A stretch of 64,000 nt of DNA from Neorhizobium sp. (lineage in GTDB: Bacteria > Pseudomonadota > Alphaproteobacteria > Rhizobiales > Rhizobiaceae), in contig JAPWKC010000003.1 in NCBI GenBank assembly GCA_028283725.1, positions 992,001-1,056,000 of the forward strand, in the 5' to 3' direction. Under the pieces are notes generated by a model that saw only the letters and a program-made list of their open reading frames with translations, searched no databases and had not been told where the DNA came from. The position numbers and the translations under genes are program-made. This document shows, one piece after another, positions 44,710 through 54,690 of the stretch (its first letter is position 1; each line of letters starts with the position of its first letter).

Positions 44710-45828
44710 ATGACCGACCATTCGACCGACATCCTGTTCCAGCCTTTTCGGATCGGCAACCTGTCCCTGCCGAACCGCATCGTCATGGCGCCGATGACGC
44801 GTACCTTCACCGATCAGGGTGTGCCCGGCAAAGCCAATGCCGATTATTACCGCCGGCGCGCGGAAGGCGAGGTCGGCCTCATCCTGTCTGAGGGCACCGT
44901 CATCGACCGTCCTGCCTCGCGCAATCATCCGGGCATTCCGTTCATCCATGGCGCTGCCGCACTTGACGGTTGGCGCGGCGTGGTGGAGGCCGTTCACGGG
45001 GCGGGTGGCCGTATCGGTCCGCAGATCTGGCATACGGGTGCCACCAACGGCCCCATGCCCGGCTGGACCCCGGAGGCACCGGTCGAAAGCCCGTCCGGCC
45101 TCAATGCGCCGGGCGAGGAACGCGGCGTTGCGATGAGCGAGAGCGATATCGCCGATGCGATCGCGGCCTTCGCCAAGGCCGCCGCCGATGCCAAGGCGGT
45201 CGGCTTCGACGTGGTCGAACTGCATGGTGCCCACGGTTATCTGATCGACCAGTTCTTCTGGTCCGGCACAAACAGGCGTAGCGACCGTTATGGCGGCCCG
45301 ACGATTGCCGAACGCAGCCGCTTTGCCGCCGAGATCATCGCGGCCGTGCGCGCCGCCGTCGGTCCGGGCTTTCCGGTCATCATCCGCCTCAGCCAATGGA
45401 AACAGCAGGACTACAAGGCGCGGCTTGCCGAAACGCCGAAGGAGATGGAAGCCTGGCTTCAGCCGCTCGTCGATGCCGGCGCCGATGTGCTGCATTGTTC
45501 GCAGCGGCGGTTCTGGACGCCGGAATTTACCGAGATCGACGGTGAAGACGGCCTCAACTTCGCCGGATGGGCAAAGAAGATCACCGGTGCCGCAACGATC
45601 AGCGTCGGCTCGGTCGGTCTCTCCGGCGATTTCATGGCGGCGTTCGGCGGCGAAAGCTCCACGGCGCAGGGCCTCGACAAGCTGACCGCCCGCATGGAGC
45701 GCAACGAATTCGACCTGATCGCCGTCGGCCGCGCGCTGATCAGCGATGCCCACTGGGCGCAAAAGGTGAAGACGGGCGGCGAGGGCCTGCGCGGCTTCGA
45801 CGCCTCTTCGCTTGCCGAACTCGTCTGA
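44710..45828 (+). CDS. NADH:flavin oxidoreductase, old yellow enzyme family
   Basis: 372 residues from ATG 44710 (GGAGAA 6 nt upstream). FMN-barrel features are LFQPFRIGNLSLPNRIVMAP, EGTVID, PQIWHTGA, the substrate-binding H-x-x-H in ELHGAHGYLIDQFFW, SDRYGGPTIAERSRF and LIAVGRALISD. OYEs reduce activated C=C bonds such as enones and nitro compounds. It ends before a strong terminator. Confidence 0.93.
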   Translation: MTDHSTDILFQPFRIGNLSLPNRIVMAPMTRTFTDQGVPGKANADYYRRRAEGEVGLILSEGTVIDRPASRNHPGIPFIHGAAALDGWRGVVEAVHGAGGRIGPQIWHTGATNGPMPGWTPEAPVESPSGLNAPGEERGVAMSESDIADAIAAFAKAAADAKAVGFDVVELHGAHGYLIDQFFWSGTNRRSDRYGGPTIAERSRFAAEIIAAVRAAVGPGFPVIIRLSQWKQQDYKARLAETPKEMEAWLQPLVDAGADVLHCSQRRFWTPEFTEIDGEDGLNFAGWAKKITGAATISVGSVGLSGDFMAAFGGESSTAQGLDKLTARMERNEFDLIAVGRALISDAHWAQKVKTGGEGLRGFDASSLAELV

Positions 45829-45866
45829 CAGACGCGTCGATCGTCACCCGGTTCGATGCTACGATC

Positions 45867-45897
45867 GGCCGCCCGGAGCAATCCGGGCGGCCTTTTT
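45867..45897 (+). terminator. Intrinsic terminator of the OYE gene
   Basis: An 11-bp stem GGCCGCCCGGA/TCCGGGCGGCC with a 4-nt loop, followed by TTTTT. Confidence 0.92.
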
Positions 45898-46018
45898 GCG
45901 TCGTGTTGCGTGATCGCGTCGCGCCTGAAGGCAAAAAAAGCGACGGTCGCTTCGGCCGACAGGCGAAAAAACCACCGTCGCACACAATTCGTGAATGAAA
46001 ATATGTCGCACCCCAATA

Positions 46019-46035
46019 GGTCAACCTTGTTGACC
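46019..46035. promoter_or_regulatory. Palindrome upstream of the aminotransferase
   Basis: GGTCAAC-CTT-GTTGACC is a perfect 7+7 bp inverted repeat in an AT-richer segment 55 bp before ATG 46091. It is a likely operator, for example of a GntR- or Lrp-type regulator not encoded nearby. Confidence 0.55.
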
Positions 46036-46090
46036 TTGCGAAACTTATGTAAAGCAGCGACCACAAAATTGAAATTTGAGGAAACATTCC

Positions 46091-47335
46091 ATGCTCGATT
46101 GGGAACATATCTTCGCGACGCGCTCCAGCCGGATGAAAGCGTCGGAAATCCGCGAACTGCTGAAACTGCTCGAACAGCCCGATATCATCTCGTTTGCCGG
46201 CGGCATTCCGGACCCGGCGCTGTTTCCGGCCGAAGAGTTCCAGAAGGCCTATTCCGACATTTTCGCCGGCCCGCAGGTCAACGCTGCCCTGCAATATTCG
46301 GTCAGCGAAGGCTACAAGCCGCTGCGCGACTGGATCGTTGAGGACGTCGCCAAGATCGGCATCGACTGTCAGGCCGAAAACGTCTTCATCACATCGGGCT
46401 CGCAGCAGGCGCTCGATTATCTGGGCAAGCTGTTTTTGTCGCCGAAGGATACCGCGCTCGTCACATGGCCGACCTATCTCGGCGCGCTCTCGGCCTTCAA
46501 TGCCTATGAGCCGACCTATGACCAGCTGTCGCTCAACGGCAACCGCACGCCGGACGCCTATCGCGAGGCCGCTCAGAAATCCGGCGGCGCAGTAAAATTC
46601 GCCTATCTCTCTGCCGACTTCTCCAATCCGACGGGTGAGACGATCGACCGCGAGAGCCGCGAAAAGCTGCTCGATCTGGCCGACGAGATGGATATCGCCA
46701 TTCTCGAAGATGCCGCCTACCAGCACCTGCGTTTCGACGGCCAGCCCGTTCCTCCGATCATGGCGCTCGATATCGAGCGCAAGGGCGGTATCGAGAATAC
46801 CCGCACCATCTATAGCGGCAGCTTTTCCAAGACGCTGGCGCCGGGCCTGCGCGTCGGCTTCGTCATCGCCTCCATGCCGGTCATCCGCAAGCTCGTCCTG
46901 ATGAAGCAGGCGGCCGACCTGCATTCCTCGACGATCAACCAGATCGCCATCGAGCATGTCGCCGCGCGCGGCTTCGACGCACAGGTCGCCAAGATCAAGA
47001 AGACCTATAGCGAACGCCGCGACTTCATGCTGAAGGCGCTGGAAAAATACATGCCGAAGAACACGTCGTGGACGAAGCCGGAAGGCGGCATGTTCGTCTG
47101 GGTCACGCTGCCGGAAGGCATGGACGGCGCCGAACTGCTGGCGAAATCGATCGCCACCGAAAAGGTCGCCTTCGTTCCCGGCCGCGCCTTCTATGCCGAT
47201 GGCAGCAACGCCAATACGCTGCGGATGAGCTATTCCTGCGCCAATGGCGAGATGATCGACGAGGGCATCAAGCGCCTCGGCCGCCTGATCGCCCATGCAT
47301 CGACGCAGGAAAAGGAAGCGCTGCCGATCATCTGA
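46091..47335 (+). CDS. PLP-dependent aminotransferase, fold type I (2-aminoadipate/aromatic AT-like)
   Basis: 414 residues from ATG 46091 (GAGGAAA upstream). Landmarks are ISFAGGIPDPALFPAEEF, ITSGSQQALDYLGKLFL, ADFSNPTGETIDRESREKLL, AILEDAAYQHLRF and the PLP lysine in YSGSFSKTLAPGLRVGFVIA; the C-terminal RMSYSCAN holds the substrate-carboxylate Arg. Close relatives are annotated as 2-aminoadipate transaminases (LysN-like), and the real donor is not determined. Unlike MocR proteins it has no N-terminal HTH. Confidence 0.92.
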   Translation: MLDWEHIFATRSSRMKASEIRELLKLLEQPDIISFAGGIPDPALFPAEEFQKAYSDIFAGPQVNAALQYSVSEGYKPLRDWIVEDVAKIGIDCQAENVFITSGSQQALDYLGKLFLSPKDTALVTWPTYLGALSAFNAYEPTYDQLSLNGNRTPDAYREAAQKSGGAVKFAYLSADFSNPTGETIDRESREKLLDLADEMDIAILEDAAYQHLRFDGQPVPPIMALDIERKGGIENTRTIYSGSFSKTLAPGLRVGFVIASMPVIRKLVLMKQAADLHSSTINQIAIEHVAARGFDAQVAKIKKTYSERRDFMLKALEKYMPKNTSWTKPEGGMFVWVTLPEGMDGAELLAKSIATEKVAFVPGRAFYADGSNANTLRMSYSCANGEMIDEGIKRLGRLIAHASTQEKEALPII

Positions 47336-47360
47336 TGATGGTTGCTGGTTTTGAAGATGA

Positions 47361-47387
47361 AGGGCGGTCTTTGAGGCCGCCCTTTTT
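47361..47387 (+). terminator. Intrinsic terminator of the aminotransferase gene
   Basis: The stem AGGGCGG/CCGCCCT with a 9-nt loop is followed by TTTTT. The remaining gap to 47719 carries another worn palindromic element (about 47465-47535) and the upstream region of the ABC operon, with no gene. Confidence 0.88.
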
Positions 47388-47719
47388 GCGTCGCTGGGTG
47401 TGCCAAAGGGTGGGAGGCTCAATGTCTCCCTCCCGCCTCGCCCGGAGGCGACATCCTCCGGCCCCCCGTGCCGATGATCCGACCACGGCATTATCGGACG
47501 TGGCAGTTTCTCAGGACAAGGCCGGGAATGACGGAAGGGGTGGCAGGAAGAGAGAACCGCCAAGTCCTCGGAGCGACGGTGCATGGTTGCGCTTTTTTTC
47601 GCCCACCATTCTGTTTGAAGAAATTATGACGTGGCATACCCTTCAATTTCAGGGGTGTCATATCGGTGTTACGCGTCCGTGCTTTTAGGCTCCCATCCAG
47701 ACAACAGGGGCTGTCATCC

Positions 47720-48700
47720 ATGAACAAACTTCTCTCCGCCTTCACGGCACTCGTCGCCGTCGGCATGCTTGCCGGCACCGCCTGCGCCGCCGACCTCGTT
47801 CTTTACACGAGCCAGCCGAACGAAGACGCGCAGCAGACGGTCGATGGCTTCAAGGCCGCCAATCCGGGCCTCGACGTGCAGTGGGTGCGTGACGGAACTC
47901 CGCAGATCATGGCCAAGCTCAATGCCGAGATCCAGGCCGGCAACCCGGTCGCAGACGTTCTCCTGATCGCCGACACGGTGACGCTCGAGCGCATGAAGGA
48001 AGCCAAGCAGCTTCTCGCCTACAAGTCGCCGGAAGCCCAAAATTACGACAAGGCGCTCTACGACGCCGACGGTTATTATTACTCGACCAAGCTGATCACC
48101 ACCGGCATCATGTACAACACGCAGGCCTCGATGAAGCCGGAAAGCTGGGCGGATCTCGCCAAGCCGGAAGCCAAGGGCCTCGTCGCCATGCCGAGCCCGC
48201 TTGCCTCGGGTGCCGCCCTCATCCACGCCCAGACGCTTGCCGGCGTCTCCAGCCTCGGCTGGGATTACTACAAGCAGCTGAAGGCCAATGGCGCGATCGC
48301 CGCCGGCGGCAACGGCGCGATCCTGAAGTCGGTCGCATCCGGCGAGAAGGCCTATGGCGTCGTCGTCGATTACATGCCGATCCGCGAAAAGGCCAAGGGC
48401 GCGCCGGTCGAGTTCGTCTTCCCGAAGGAAGGTGTTTCGGCCGTCACCGAGCCGGTCGCCATCCTCGCCGGCACCAAGCATGCGGATGCCGCCAAGAAGT
48501 TCATCGACTACGTTCTGTCGGTCAAGGGCCAGGAAGGTTTCCTCAAGCTCGGCTATATCCCGGCCCGCAACGGCATGCCGGTTCCTGCCGGTTTCCCGGC
48601 GCGCGAAACGATCAAGGTCCTGCCGATCAACCCTGTTGAAGCGCTGAAGAATTCCGACGCCGACGTGAAGACCTTCTCGTCGATTTTCGGCGGCAAGTAA
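47720..48700 (+). CDS. Ferric-type ABC transporter substrate-binding protein
   Basis: 326 residues from ATG 47720. A signal peptide (MNKLLSAFTALVAVGMLAGT, ACAAD) is followed by a class-II periplasmic fold: DLVLYTSQPNEDAQQTVDGF, VADVLLIADTVTLERM, LASGAALIHAQTLAG, GVVVDYMPI, PVAILAGTKHADAAKKFIDY. Relatives (FbpA/AfuA, SBP_bac_6) bind ferric iron, while some bind phosphonates or thiamine, so iron is the best guess only. It heads a three-gene importer operon. Confidence 0.9.
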   Translation: MNKLLSAFTALVAVGMLAGTACAADLVLYTSQPNEDAQQTVDGFKAANPGLDVQWVRDGTPQIMAKLNAEIQAGNPVADVLLIADTVTLERMKEAKQLLAYKSPEAQNYDKALYDADGYYYSTKLITTGIMYNTQASMKPESWADLAKPEAKGLVAMPSPLASGAALIHAQTLAGVSSLGWDYYKQLKANGAIAAGGNGAILKSVASGEKAYGVVVDYMPIREKAKGAPVEFVFPKEGVSAVTEPVAILAGTKHADAAKKFIDYVLSVKGQEGFLKLGYIPARNGMPVPAGFPARETIKVLPINPVEALKNSDADVKTFSSIFGGK

Positions 48701-48719
48701 GAGCTGATATACGTCTTTG

Positions 48720-50414
48720 ATGTCACGCACAGCACCTAGTGGAAACAGCCAGCCGCGCTGGCTGTTTCCTTTTGTTATCATCGTCATCTTCCTGTTCAGC
48801 GTGCTGCCGCTCGGCCGGCTTGCGGCAACGGGAATAGCATCCGCCTTCAAGGGCGGGGCAAGCGGCCTGTTGACCGATCCGGCGCTGTGGGATTCGGTCT
48901 ATTACACGCTGACGACGTCCTTCTTCGGCATGATGGGCTCGGTCGTGCTCGGCGGCGGCTTTGCGCTGTTGCTGACGCTGTTCAACCTGCGGGCAAAAAC
49001 GCTGCTCGGCTTTCTCTTCATGCTGCCGACGATGATCCCGCCGCAGGTGACGGCTCTGTCGTGGATCGGCATGACCGGCCCGTCGAGCGCACTGCTGAAG
49101 GCCGTTGGTCTCGCGCCGCCGCTCGGAAGCCCGCAGCCGCTCTATTCGGTCTTCGGTATTGCGCTTCTCTATGGCGTGCAGCATGCGCCGCTCGTCTATC
49201 TGTCGCTGCGGGCCGGGCTTCTCGCCTTACCGCGTGATGCGGTGGAGGCCGCAAGGCTGTCCGGCGCCTCGTCCTGGCGGGTGCTCAACGATATCATCCT
49301 GCCCCTGTCGCTGCCGGGCTTTGCCGCCGGTGCGGCCATCGCCTTCGTCTCGGGCGTCGGCAATTTCGGCATTCCGGCGATTTTGGGCATTCCGGCCTCG
49401 ATCTATACGCTGCCGACCCTCATCTATTCGAAATTCGCCGCCTTCGGGCCGGGCACGTTTGCCGATGTCTCGCTTCTTTCCGGCCTGATCGCGATCATGG
49501 CGGTGATCGGGCTTGCGATCGAGGAACGGGTGCTGCGCGGCCGCGATTACCGCGTCATCGGGCTTTCGGGGCAGGTCGCCGTCTTCACGCTCGGCAAGTG
49601 GCGGATCGTCGCCGAACTGGCGCTCTGGCTCTCGCTCGTCGTCATTCTGGTTCTGCCGCTGATGGCGCTTGTCGCAAGCTCGCTGGCGCCGGCCTATGGC
49701 GTGCCGCTGTCGATGAAGACCGTGACCATGCATGCCTACGAGGAAATCCTGTTCCGCCAGGCGATCACCCGCACGGCCTTCTTCAATTCGATCGGCCTGT
49801 CGCTGGCGACCGCCTTCGGCCTGCTGGTCGTTTCTGTTCTCGTCGGCTATTTCATCGTGCGGGCGAAAAGCCGGCTGGCGCCGGTGATCTCGGCGATCGC
49901 GGAAATTCCCTATGCGCTGCCGGGCGTCGTCACGGCAGTCGCCTTCATTCTGGTGTTCGCCGCTCCGATCCCGGTGCTCGGCATCAGCATATACGGCACG
50001 ATCTGGATCATCCTGATCGCCTATTTCTCGCATTTCTTCGCCGTCAGCCTCAAGCCCGTCGTCAGCGCCTTCAAGCAGATCGACCCGTCGCTGGAAGAGG
50101 CGGCCCGGTTATCGGGCGCGGGTTTCGGCCGGCGGCTCAAGGATATCGTCGTGCCGCTCGTCGGGCCGGCGGCCGGGGCGTCGGTCATTCTCGTCTTCCT
50201 CATCGCCTGCAACGAGCTGACGGTCTCGGCCCTTCTATGGTCGGCCGGCACCCAGACGCTCGGCGTGGTGATCTACAATCTCGATGACAGTGGCAGCTTC
50301 AATCTGGCGTCTGCGCTTTCGGTTCTCGTCGTCCTCATGGTTCTCCTGATGATGCTGGTTCTGGAACTCTTCGCCAACCGGCTGCCGAAAGGTGTGGTAC
50401 CGTGGCGCAGCTGA
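48720..50414 (+). CDS. Ferric-type ABC transporter permease, fused two-domain form
   Basis: 564 residues with about 12 membrane helices in two homologous halves. Each half has an EAA loop: AVEAARLSGASSWRVLNDII in the first and SLEEAARLSGAGFGRRLKDI in the second. The duplication in one chain is typical of FbpB/AfuB. ATG 48720 is used; there is no strong ribosome site. The stop codon overlaps the ATPase gene by 13 nt. Confidence 0.94.
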   Translation: MSRTAPSGNSQPRWLFPFVIIVIFLFSVLPLGRLAATGIASAFKGGASGLLTDPALWDSVYYTLTTSFFGMMGSVVLGGGFALLLTLFNLRAKTLLGFLFMLPTMIPPQVTALSWIGMTGPSSALLKAVGLAPPLGSPQPLYSVFGIALLYGVQHAPLVYLSLRAGLLALPRDAVEAARLSGASSWRVLNDIILPLSLPGFAAGAAIAFVSGVGNFGIPAILGIPASIYTLPTLIYSKFAAFGPGTFADVSLLSGLIAIMAVIGLAIEERVLRGRDYRVIGLSGQVAVFTLGKWRIVAELALWLSLVVILVLPLMALVASSLAPAYGVPLSMKTVTMHAYEEILFRQAITRTAFFNSIGLSLATAFGLLVVSVLVGYFIVRAKSRLAPVISAIAEIPYALPGVVTAVAFILVFAAPIPVLGISIYGTIWIILIAYFSHFFAVSLKPVVSAFKQIDPSLEEAARLSGAGFGRRLKDIVVPLVGPAAGASVILVFLIACNELTVSALLWSAGTQTLGVVIYNLDDSGSFNLASALSVLVVLMVLLMMLVLELFANRLPKGVVPWRS

Positions 50415-51430
50415 TTTTGAACGCGATCTCCAAGAGCTTCGAGGGGACCGCCCGCGCGGCCGTCAACGATGTGTCGCTCACCGTCCGCGAGGGCGGGTTC
50501 CTGGCGCTGCTCGGCCCTTCCGGCTGCGGCAAGACGACGGTCTTGCGCATGATCGCCGGCTTCGAACAGCCAACCGACGGACGCATCACGCTCGGCGACA
50601 AGATCCTTGCCGGCGATGGGCGCATGGTGGCGCCGGAGCATCGCAACATGGCGATGGTCTTCCAGTCCTATGCGCTGTGGCCGCATATGAGCGTCGCCGA
50701 CAATGTCGGCTATCCGCTGAAAGTGCGCGGCGTCACCGGCGAGACCCGTCGCCGCAAGGTGATGGAGGCGCTGTCGGCCGTGCGGCTCGAACCCTATGCG
50801 GACCGTCGTCCCGCCGATCTTTCCGGCGGCCAGCGGCAGCGCGTGGCGCTGGCCCGCTGCCTCGTGACCGAACCGGACGTGGTGCTGCTCGACGAGCCGC
50901 TCGCCAATCTCGACCGGCATCTGCGCCAGGAAATGGAAGAGACGTTTCGCGAATTTCATGCGCGCTCGGGCGCGACGATGATCTATGTCACCCACGATCA
51001 GGCAGAAGCCATGGCGCTGGCGACAGACGTCGCGGTGATGTCGGAGGGTAAGCTGTTGCAGGTGGCAACGCCCGAAGAGATCTATGCGCGTCCTGAGGGG
51101 CGGCTGGTCGGCGGGCTCGTCGGGCAGGGGGCCATCCTGTCACTCAGATCACCCTATGGTGACAGGCGCAATCTCGACTGGATCGCCATGCAGGCGATGA
51201 TGCTCGATCTCGGCCAGGGCGTCGATGCGGATATTCTCGTTCGGCCGCAGGATGTGGAGCTTTCGTCCGATGGCTTTGCGGTCACTGTCGTCAGCGTTCT
51301 CTTCGAGGGCGAGCGCTATGCGCTGAAACTGGCGCTGCCGGACGGGCAGGTGCTGAAGGCCTATACCCGGCTGCCTGTAAAGGTGGGTGATGAGGTGCGC
51401 GTGGCGATCCGGGCCGGCTGGAGGCTCTGA
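50402..51430 (+). CDS. Ferric-type ABC transporter ATP-binding protein
   Basis: 342 residues from GTG 50402. Walker A is LLGPSGCGKTTVLRM, the Q-loop VFQSYALWPHM, the signature LSGGQRQRVALAR, Walker B VVLLDEPLANLD and the switch His in YVTHDQAEAMALA. A C-terminal TOBE_2-like domain (about 240-340) follows. It drives the fused permease. The closest named group is FbpC/PotA-like. Confidence 0.95.
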   Translation: MAQLILNAISKSFEGTARAAVNDVSLTVREGGFLALLGPSGCGKTTVLRMIAGFEQPTDGRITLGDKILAGDGRMVAPEHRNMAMVFQSYALWPHMSVADNVGYPLKVRGVTGETRRRKVMEALSAVRLEPYADRRPADLSGGQRQRVALARCLVTEPDVVLLDEPLANLDRHLRQEMEETFREFHARSGATMIYVTHDQAEAMALATDVAVMSEGKLLQVATPEEIYARPEGRLVGGLVGQGAILSLRSPYGDRRNLDWIAMQAMMLDLGQGVDADILVRPQDVELSSDGFAVTVVSVLFEGERYALKLALPDGQVLKAYTRLPVKVGDEVRVAIRAGWRL

Positions 51431-51549
51431 GACCATCGAGGGCCGGGCCGCTGCTTGCGGATTGATGCCAGGGCGGTAGTCAGGCCCGATCCCGCCCGCT
51501 ATGGTGCCGGAGCCCATCGGCTCCGTATGAGAAAAGGGAACGTGATTTC

Positions 51550-52656
51550 ATGACCTTGCGCCTCGGCACCTTCAATATCGAAAACCTGATGACGCGGTTC
51601 GATTTCTCGGGGTTCCGCAATCAGCTGCGCAAGGACCGGGTGCTGGCGCTCTACGATGTGAAGGACCCGAAGGTCTACGAGCAGCTCGAACAGGCCCGGA
51701 TGATCGCCGAGACCGACGATACCCGGCAGCTTTCGGCGCTTGCGATTGCCGATGCGGATGCCGACATTCTCTGCCTGCAGGAAATCGACAACATGCCGGC
51801 GCTCGAGGCCTTCGAATACGGCTATCTCTACCGCATGGTCGGAAACGGCTACCGGCAGAAATTCCTGATCGAGGGCAATGACCGGCGCGGCATCGATGTC
51901 GCCGTGCTGATGCGCGAAAAGACGATATCGGGCGAGCGGATCGAGGTCGTCGACGTGCGCAGCCATGCGATGGCCACCTATGCGGATCTCGACCTCTTCA
52001 ACGATGACCTCGCTCTCAGTTTCCAGCCGCATGACCGGATCTTCAAGCGCGATTGCCTGGAGCTGGAGCTGAAGATCGGCGGCAGGCCGCTCTGCCTCTA
52101 TGTCGTGCATTTCAAATCGATGGGCAGCGGCCGGGAGGCCGCCGAAGGCCGAACCGGCACGATGGCGGTCAGAACGGCAGAAGCGCGTGCCGTGCGCCGC
52201 ATCATCGAACAGCGCTTCGGTACCGGCCAGACGGCATCCGCCAGTTTCGCCATCTGCGGCGACATGAACGATTATCAGGAAAAGGTGCAGGTGATCGGCA
52301 ACCGCCGCACCGGCTACCGGTTCGAGCCGCGGCGCGAAGTCTCGAGTGCGCTCGACGTGTTCAGTCATGACGGGTTTGCCGTCAATCCGATGGCGCGGCG
52401 CGACGAGATGGACCGCTGGACACTCTATCATGCGCGGGGGCCGGAAGAGCAGCATCTGTGCCAGCTCGACTATATCTGGCTGTCGCCGTCTCTGGCGCAA
52501 GGCAATGCATCCGCCGTGCCGGAAATCGTGCGCGGCGGCCAGCCGTTCCGCACCGTCTTTCCGCCGGGGCAGGAGCCGGCGCGGTTCCCGCGGATCGGCT
52601 GGGACCGGCCGAAAGCGTCCGATCATTGCCCTGTCGTGATGGAGATCGAGATCTGA
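51550..52656 (+). CDS. Endonuclease/exonuclease/phosphatase (EEP) family protein
   Basis: 368 residues. EEP landmarks are LRLGTFNIENLM with metal-binding N, ILCLQEIDNMPAL (metal Glu), LYVVHFKSMGSG, AICGDMNDYQEK (D-x-N), LDYIWLSP and ASDHCPVVMEIEI (D-H). The fold covers Mg2+-dependent nucleases and phosphodiesterases, and the substrate is unknown. No signal peptide is present. It overlaps the Nudix gene by 1 nt (TGATG). Confidence 0.9.
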   Translation: MTLRLGTFNIENLMTRFDFSGFRNQLRKDRVLALYDVKDPKVYEQLEQARMIAETDDTRQLSALAIADADADILCLQEIDNMPALEAFEYGYLYRMVGNGYRQKFLIEGNDRRGIDVAVLMREKTISGERIEVVDVRSHAMATYADLDLFNDDLALSFQPHDRIFKRDCLELELKIGGRPLCLYVVHFKSMGSGREAAEGRTGTMAVRTAEARAVRRIIEQRFGTGQTASASFAICGDMNDYQEKVQVIGNRRTGYRFEPRREVSSALDVFSHDGFAVNPMARRDEMDRWTLYHARGPEEQHLCQLDYIWLSPSLAQGNASAVPEIVRGGQPFRTVFPPGQEPARFPRIGWDRPKASDHCPVVMEIEI

Positions 52657-53435
52657 TGGCCGACGGCACGCACCTGTCCCGACCGATTGACCCTATCATC
52701 GACAATCTGGCCGATTGGCCGGCGGAAAAGACGATCTTCCCGCTGAAGACGGTTCAGATCCGCGTCCTTTCGGGCATTCACCCGGTGGTGACAGGCCATG
52801 GCGACGAGATCGCGCAGAACTGGGCGGGGGAGATCGCCGCCAATCCGGCGCTGTGGGACGGCCAGATGCTGTTCGAAGACCGGATCTCGATCACCGGCGA
52901 CGGGCTTTTCGCAGAGGCCTATGTCGCGCCGTTCTCCTCCTTCCTATGGTGGCGGCGTCATTCCAGCCGCCAGCAGGGACGGCATATCTTCGCCTATCCG
53001 GTTCTGGAAAGTTCCGACGGCGCGCTGGTGGCGATCCGCATGGGGCAGCATACGGCCAATGCGGGGCAGGTCTATTTCGCCTCGGGCTCGTTCGAGCCGA
53101 TGGATCTGGTCGATGGGGTCTGCGATGTCGAGGCCAATATGCGCCGCGAAGTGCGCGAGGAAACCGGGCTCGATCTCGCTGATGCCGAGGCGCGCGGCGG
53201 CTTTCATGCCAGCCATTTTCGCGCCGTCGTATCGCTCGTCAAGCTCTACCGCTTCGCGCTCACGGCCGACGAGATGGTTGCCGCGATCGAGAAAAACATG
53301 CCGGTCGCCGAGGACAAGGAGATTGCCGGCGCGGTGGCGATCCGCTCGGCGGATCCTGAGGCGCAGCGCTACAATATTTCCATGCTGCCGGTGCTCGACT
53401 GGTATTTTAGTGGAGGATCAGCAACCTTCCGCTAG
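52656..53435 (+). CDS. NUDIX hydrolase
   Basis: 259 residues from ATG 52656. The Nudix box is in DGVCDVEANMRREVREETGL, with the RE-x-x-EE-x-G core intact. It hydrolyses a nucleoside-diphosphate-X compound, and the box variant does not fix which one. The N-terminal 110 residues are outside the catalytic box and give no further family hint. Coupled by overlap to the EEP gene, the two may act on linked phosphoester substrates. Confidence 0.88.
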   Translation: MADGTHLSRPIDPIIDNLADWPAEKTIFPLKTVQIRVLSGIHPVVTGHGDEIAQNWAGEIAANPALWDGQMLFEDRISITGDGLFAEAYVAPFSSFLWWRRHSSRQQGRHIFAYPVLESSDGALVAIRMGQHTANAGQVYFASGSFEPMDLVDGVCDVEANMRREVREETGLDLADAEARGGFHASHFRAVVSLVKLYRFALTADEMVAAIEKNMPVAEDKEIAGAVAIRSADPEAQRYNISMLPVLDWYFSGGSATFR

Positions 53436-53515
53436 AACAGCAGGGTTGCGCTTGAAGGTTGGCTGATGCAGGTTGGCCGCGGGATCACGAGGACGACGGG
53501 ACGAGGGAAACGACA

Positions 53516-54430
53516 GTGGCGAGACGCTACCGCATCTACGATGTTTTCACCGACAAGAAGCTTGCGGGCAATCCGCTGGCGGTCATTCTCGATGGCGACG
53601 ACCTCGATACGGCAACGATGCAGGCGATCGCCCGCGAGATGAACCTTTCCGAGACGGTATTCGTCCAGACCGCGGGTCTGTCTGCCCATGCGGCGCGGCT
53701 GAGGATCTTTACCCCCGGACGCGAACTGCCGTTTGCCGGGCACCCGACGGTCGGCACGGCGATCGCGCTGGCCGAGCTCGATCAGGGGCCGGATGCCGAT
53801 GTGGATCTGGTGCGCGTGCTCGAAGAGGGCGTCGGCCCGGTGCGCTGCGCGGTCCGCTTGCGGCCGGGCGAGGCCGGGTTTGCCGAATTCGACCTGCCCA
53901 GGCGCCCCTGGCGGATCGACCTGCCGCTCGACCGGGAAAAGCTTTCTGATGCCTTCAGCCTGAAGGTTTCCGATATCGGCTTCGAAAACCACGTCGCCTC
54001 GATCTGGAGCGCCGGGGTGGCCTTCCTGATGGTGCCGGTGCGCAATCTTGCAGCGGTGCAATCGCTCGAATTCGATCCGATGATCTGGGAAAAATCGGTG
54101 CCTTTCGTCGAGGGGGCTCTTGCCTCGGCTTACGTCTATTGCCGCGGCGGCCAGCATCATCAGGCAAAATTCCATTCGCGGATGTTTTCACCCGATATGG
54201 GGATTGCAGAGGATCCGGCAACAGGGGCGGCCGCGGCGGCGCTTGCCGGGGCCATCCACCATTTCGACGGGCTGCCGGACGGCCACCATCCGATCCTGAT
54301 CGAACAGGGCGTCGAGATGGGAAGGCCGTCCTATATCCATCTGCATATGGAGGTGAAGGATAGCGCGATCGGCCGGGCGCGGATCGGCGGGCAGGCGGTC
54401 AAGATCGCCGAAGGCGTGATGGATCTCTGA
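53516..54430 (+). CDS. PhzF-family isomerase/epimerase
   Basis: 304 residues from GTG 53516 (GAGGGAAA upstream). Family landmarks are YDVFTDKKLAGNPLAVIL, the catalytic Glu in NLSETVFV, LRIFTPGRELPFAGHPTVGT and EDPATGAAAAALAGAI. The fold is two diaminopimelate-epimerase-like domains. PhzF isomerises a phenazine precursor, but most bacterial members have other, unknown substrates, and no phenazine genes are here. Confidence 0.93.
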   Translation: MARRYRIYDVFTDKKLAGNPLAVILDGDDLDTATMQAIAREMNLSETVFVQTAGLSAHAARLRIFTPGRELPFAGHPTVGTAIALAELDQGPDADVDLVRVLEEGVGPVRCAVRLRPGEAGFAEFDLPRRPWRIDLPLDREKLSDAFSLKVSDIGFENHVASIWSAGVAFLMVPVRNLAAVQSLEFDPMIWEKSVPFVEGALASAYVYCRGGQHHQAKFHSRMFSPDMGIAEDPATGAAAAALAGAIHHFDGLPDGHHPILIEQGVEMGRPSYIHLHMEVKDSAIGRARIGGQAVKIAEGVMDL

Positions 54431-54690
54431 TCCTTCATAGGTTGGCCATGCCATCGCAGGCGCTGCCAAACTTGCCGCATGTCTTTGCGCCCATGGTTGA
54501 GAAGACTTGGGCACCTCAACCGAAGTCCATGTTTTTCCCGATAAATCGGACGTCATAACGTCCGCGTGATTTGCCGTGCGCGGCGGAGGCTGGTTATCAA
54601 CTTGCGACCGACGGCCTGGCGCAAGCTTGCTGGTGTCCTATCGCTGGACACGGTCACGGATACACGGTGCGGCACACGGTACGGGATGCG

